Below, piece by piece: positions 62,632 to 64,000 of a stretch of DNA of 64,000 nucleotides. The stretch comes from Perca fluviatilis. Taxonomy: Eukaryota > Chordata > Actinopteri > Perciformes > Percidae. The notes under the pieces are model-generated. The model searched no databases and was not told the DNA's origin. It saw only the letters and a program-made list of their open reading frames with translations. The stretch spans positions 35,016,998-35,080,997 of the forward strand of contig NC_053112.1 of the NCBI RefSeq assembly GCF_010015445.1, in the 5' to 3' direction. Made by a program: the position numbers and the translations under genes. Every line of letters starts with the position of its first letter. The stretch's first letter is position 1.

Positions 62632-63616
62632 GGTTATATGTCAGCAACAGGAACTTTTCTTTCAAAACACAATCTACTAAGTCGACAGAAAAACAAGATA
62701 GATGGCTAATAAGCCCCTCCGGTCCAAACCTAGACAGAAAGTCTTCATTTTTCACCGTCCCCCGGCCCTCAATTGCAGAGTAATGGAGACGTTTGGGGTC
62801 AGAATTCTAGGAAAATTACCCACAGCAGCAAAGGGACAGAGAAAACACTGCTGGTTCTGCTGGTTTGTGGCGTCATCACCCAAACCTGAAAGGAATTAAG
62901 CATCTGTGTGTGTGTTTGTATGGAGGGGGAGTGGGTTAGCATGGAGGGACCAGAGTGGAGTTAATATCAATCAGATGTTGAGCGCTACGCTGAGAGCAGC
63001 CTGGTGGGTAATAATCACGGTAGGGCGTTAGTGAGCGGGGTTTGACCCAGGCTGACCTGGGACCAGCCTGTATCCCTCCCTGTGGGGCCAACATCAATCC
63101 AGCAAAGCTCCTGAGGCTCTGGTGGATATCGAGAGGGGATTTGGCTTTTATTATCTCACGTGAGTCAACGAAGAGGAGCTGTCGGCTTCACAACAGGGGC
63201 AGCGCCCGCCAGGATCATGAAGTATACAAACTTGGTCCCTTCAAAAGAGGAGTTGATTATTTAGGGAACCACTCTGTTTTCTGATTGTTAAACTCTGAAC
63301 ATGTTCCATGGGTTTTGAATGGTTTCATGGACTCTGGAGGGATAAAACGAGATGCACTTGTTAAATAAAAAAACCTTCAATTTGAGTGAAAACTAAAACT
63401 TGGAAGGTCTTTTTCAAAAACATCATCTATTTGCGTGTTTTGAGGTGGGCTAAGTGTTCAGACCTCGGAATCACTGCCCACGTCTCGCATTATTTCAGTA
63501 GTTCAAATACTCAGCTGCTGCACCCGTTGACGGCTAATTAAAGAATACATACACAAGCAGATAATAATTTGACCAAGCATTTGATGCCAACTTCCAGTAC
63601 GTTCAATACTATTGTT
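61906..63616. other. Intron sequence, no gene established
   Basis: Unique-looking, with a short (GT)n at 62600-62628. The 99-residue frame at 62144-62443 has no recognised relative. The part 62770-63260 is free of obvious repeats and could hold regulatory sequence, but nothing specific is seen. Confidence 0.45.
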
Positions 63617-64000
63617 TAGGGATCGACCGATATGGATTTTTTAGTGCCGATGCCGATACAGATTTTTTTTTCATCAGCCTTAGCCGATGACCGATACGGG
63701 CTGCCGATTTTCTTGAGCCGATATTTGGAGCCGATACTGCTTTTTTTTACACAATTTACATCATAAAAATGTAAACCCTGCCACACTGGATTTGTTTTCG
63801 GAATCTGCTCTGCCATTTCTTTCAAAATAATAAACAAAAACACAGATCAGTGTCACTTCTGCAATCATCTTACTTTCATATCACCCAAATTATGTGTGCA
63901 ATGTGCATCATATGGATGGGTGCACTGCATATGGTTAACTGTGCAAAGGTAAAAGGCTTTCATCAACATCTACAACACAGCCTTGATGATGCATTGCTTG
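63617..64000. mobile_element. hAT-like element, cut by window end
   Basis: Starts TAGGGATCGACCGATATGGA with repeated GCCGAT/CCGATA motifs up to 63740, as in 9226-11167. The right end lies outside the window. Confidence 0.75.

Overview
The window is an intron-rich stretch of a teleost fish chromosome, probably a percomorph. The only host gene I can support is SH3PXD2A (TKS5/FISH), on the + strand. Four short exons are visible: 15451-15526, 19703-19779, 23688-23779 and 50427-50452. They join in one reading frame (junction phases 1, 0, 2, then 1 at the end) and have canonical AG/GT borders. Together they encode about 90 residues: the C-terminal half of the phosphoinositide-binding PX domain and the start of the linker towards the first SH3 domain. 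The start codon, the N-terminal PX exons and all SH3 exons lie outside the window. The linker sequence DYGSKRKSG favours SH3PXD2A over SH3PXD2B. I see no second host gene, no tRNA or rRNA gene, no CRISPR array and no virus.

The other 99.5% is intron. It comprises at least 15.4 kb of an upstream intron, introns of 4.2, 3.9 and 26.6 kb, and at least 13.5 kb of a downstream intron. These are packed with decayed mobile DNA, mostly short non-autonomous hAT-like elements with 8-bp target duplications. There are also a complete but dead Tc1 element (3618-5223), two piggyBac-like elements next to each other (58752-59156 and 60877-61905), fragments of CR1/L2/Rex1-type LINEs, an RTE-like half-LINE, two tRNA-derived SINEs, several foldback elements and many microsatellites.

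Layout. 1-15450: intron with a foldback element, the Tc1 element, a threefold nest of transposons at 9226-11167, and microsatellites. 15451-23779: three PX exons separated by introns that hold a hAT-in-hAT nest (18833-19602) and a composite element (17163-18238). 23780-50426: the giant intron, with a second foldback, two copies of a transposon carrying a 46-bp minisatellite, a LINE split by a hAT element, and SINEs. 50427-64000: the 26-nt exon and the following intron, with further hAT, piggyBac and foldback elements and a 330-bp direct duplication.

I found no convincing undescribed biological system. The most interesting observations are structural: one transposon family carrying a 46-bp minisatellite at three very different lengths, a Tc1 element whose inverted repeats have spread into its coding region, a near-perfect 57-bp hairpin, and several nests whose order of insertion can be read from target duplications. 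Family names and homologies come from recognition, not from a search.
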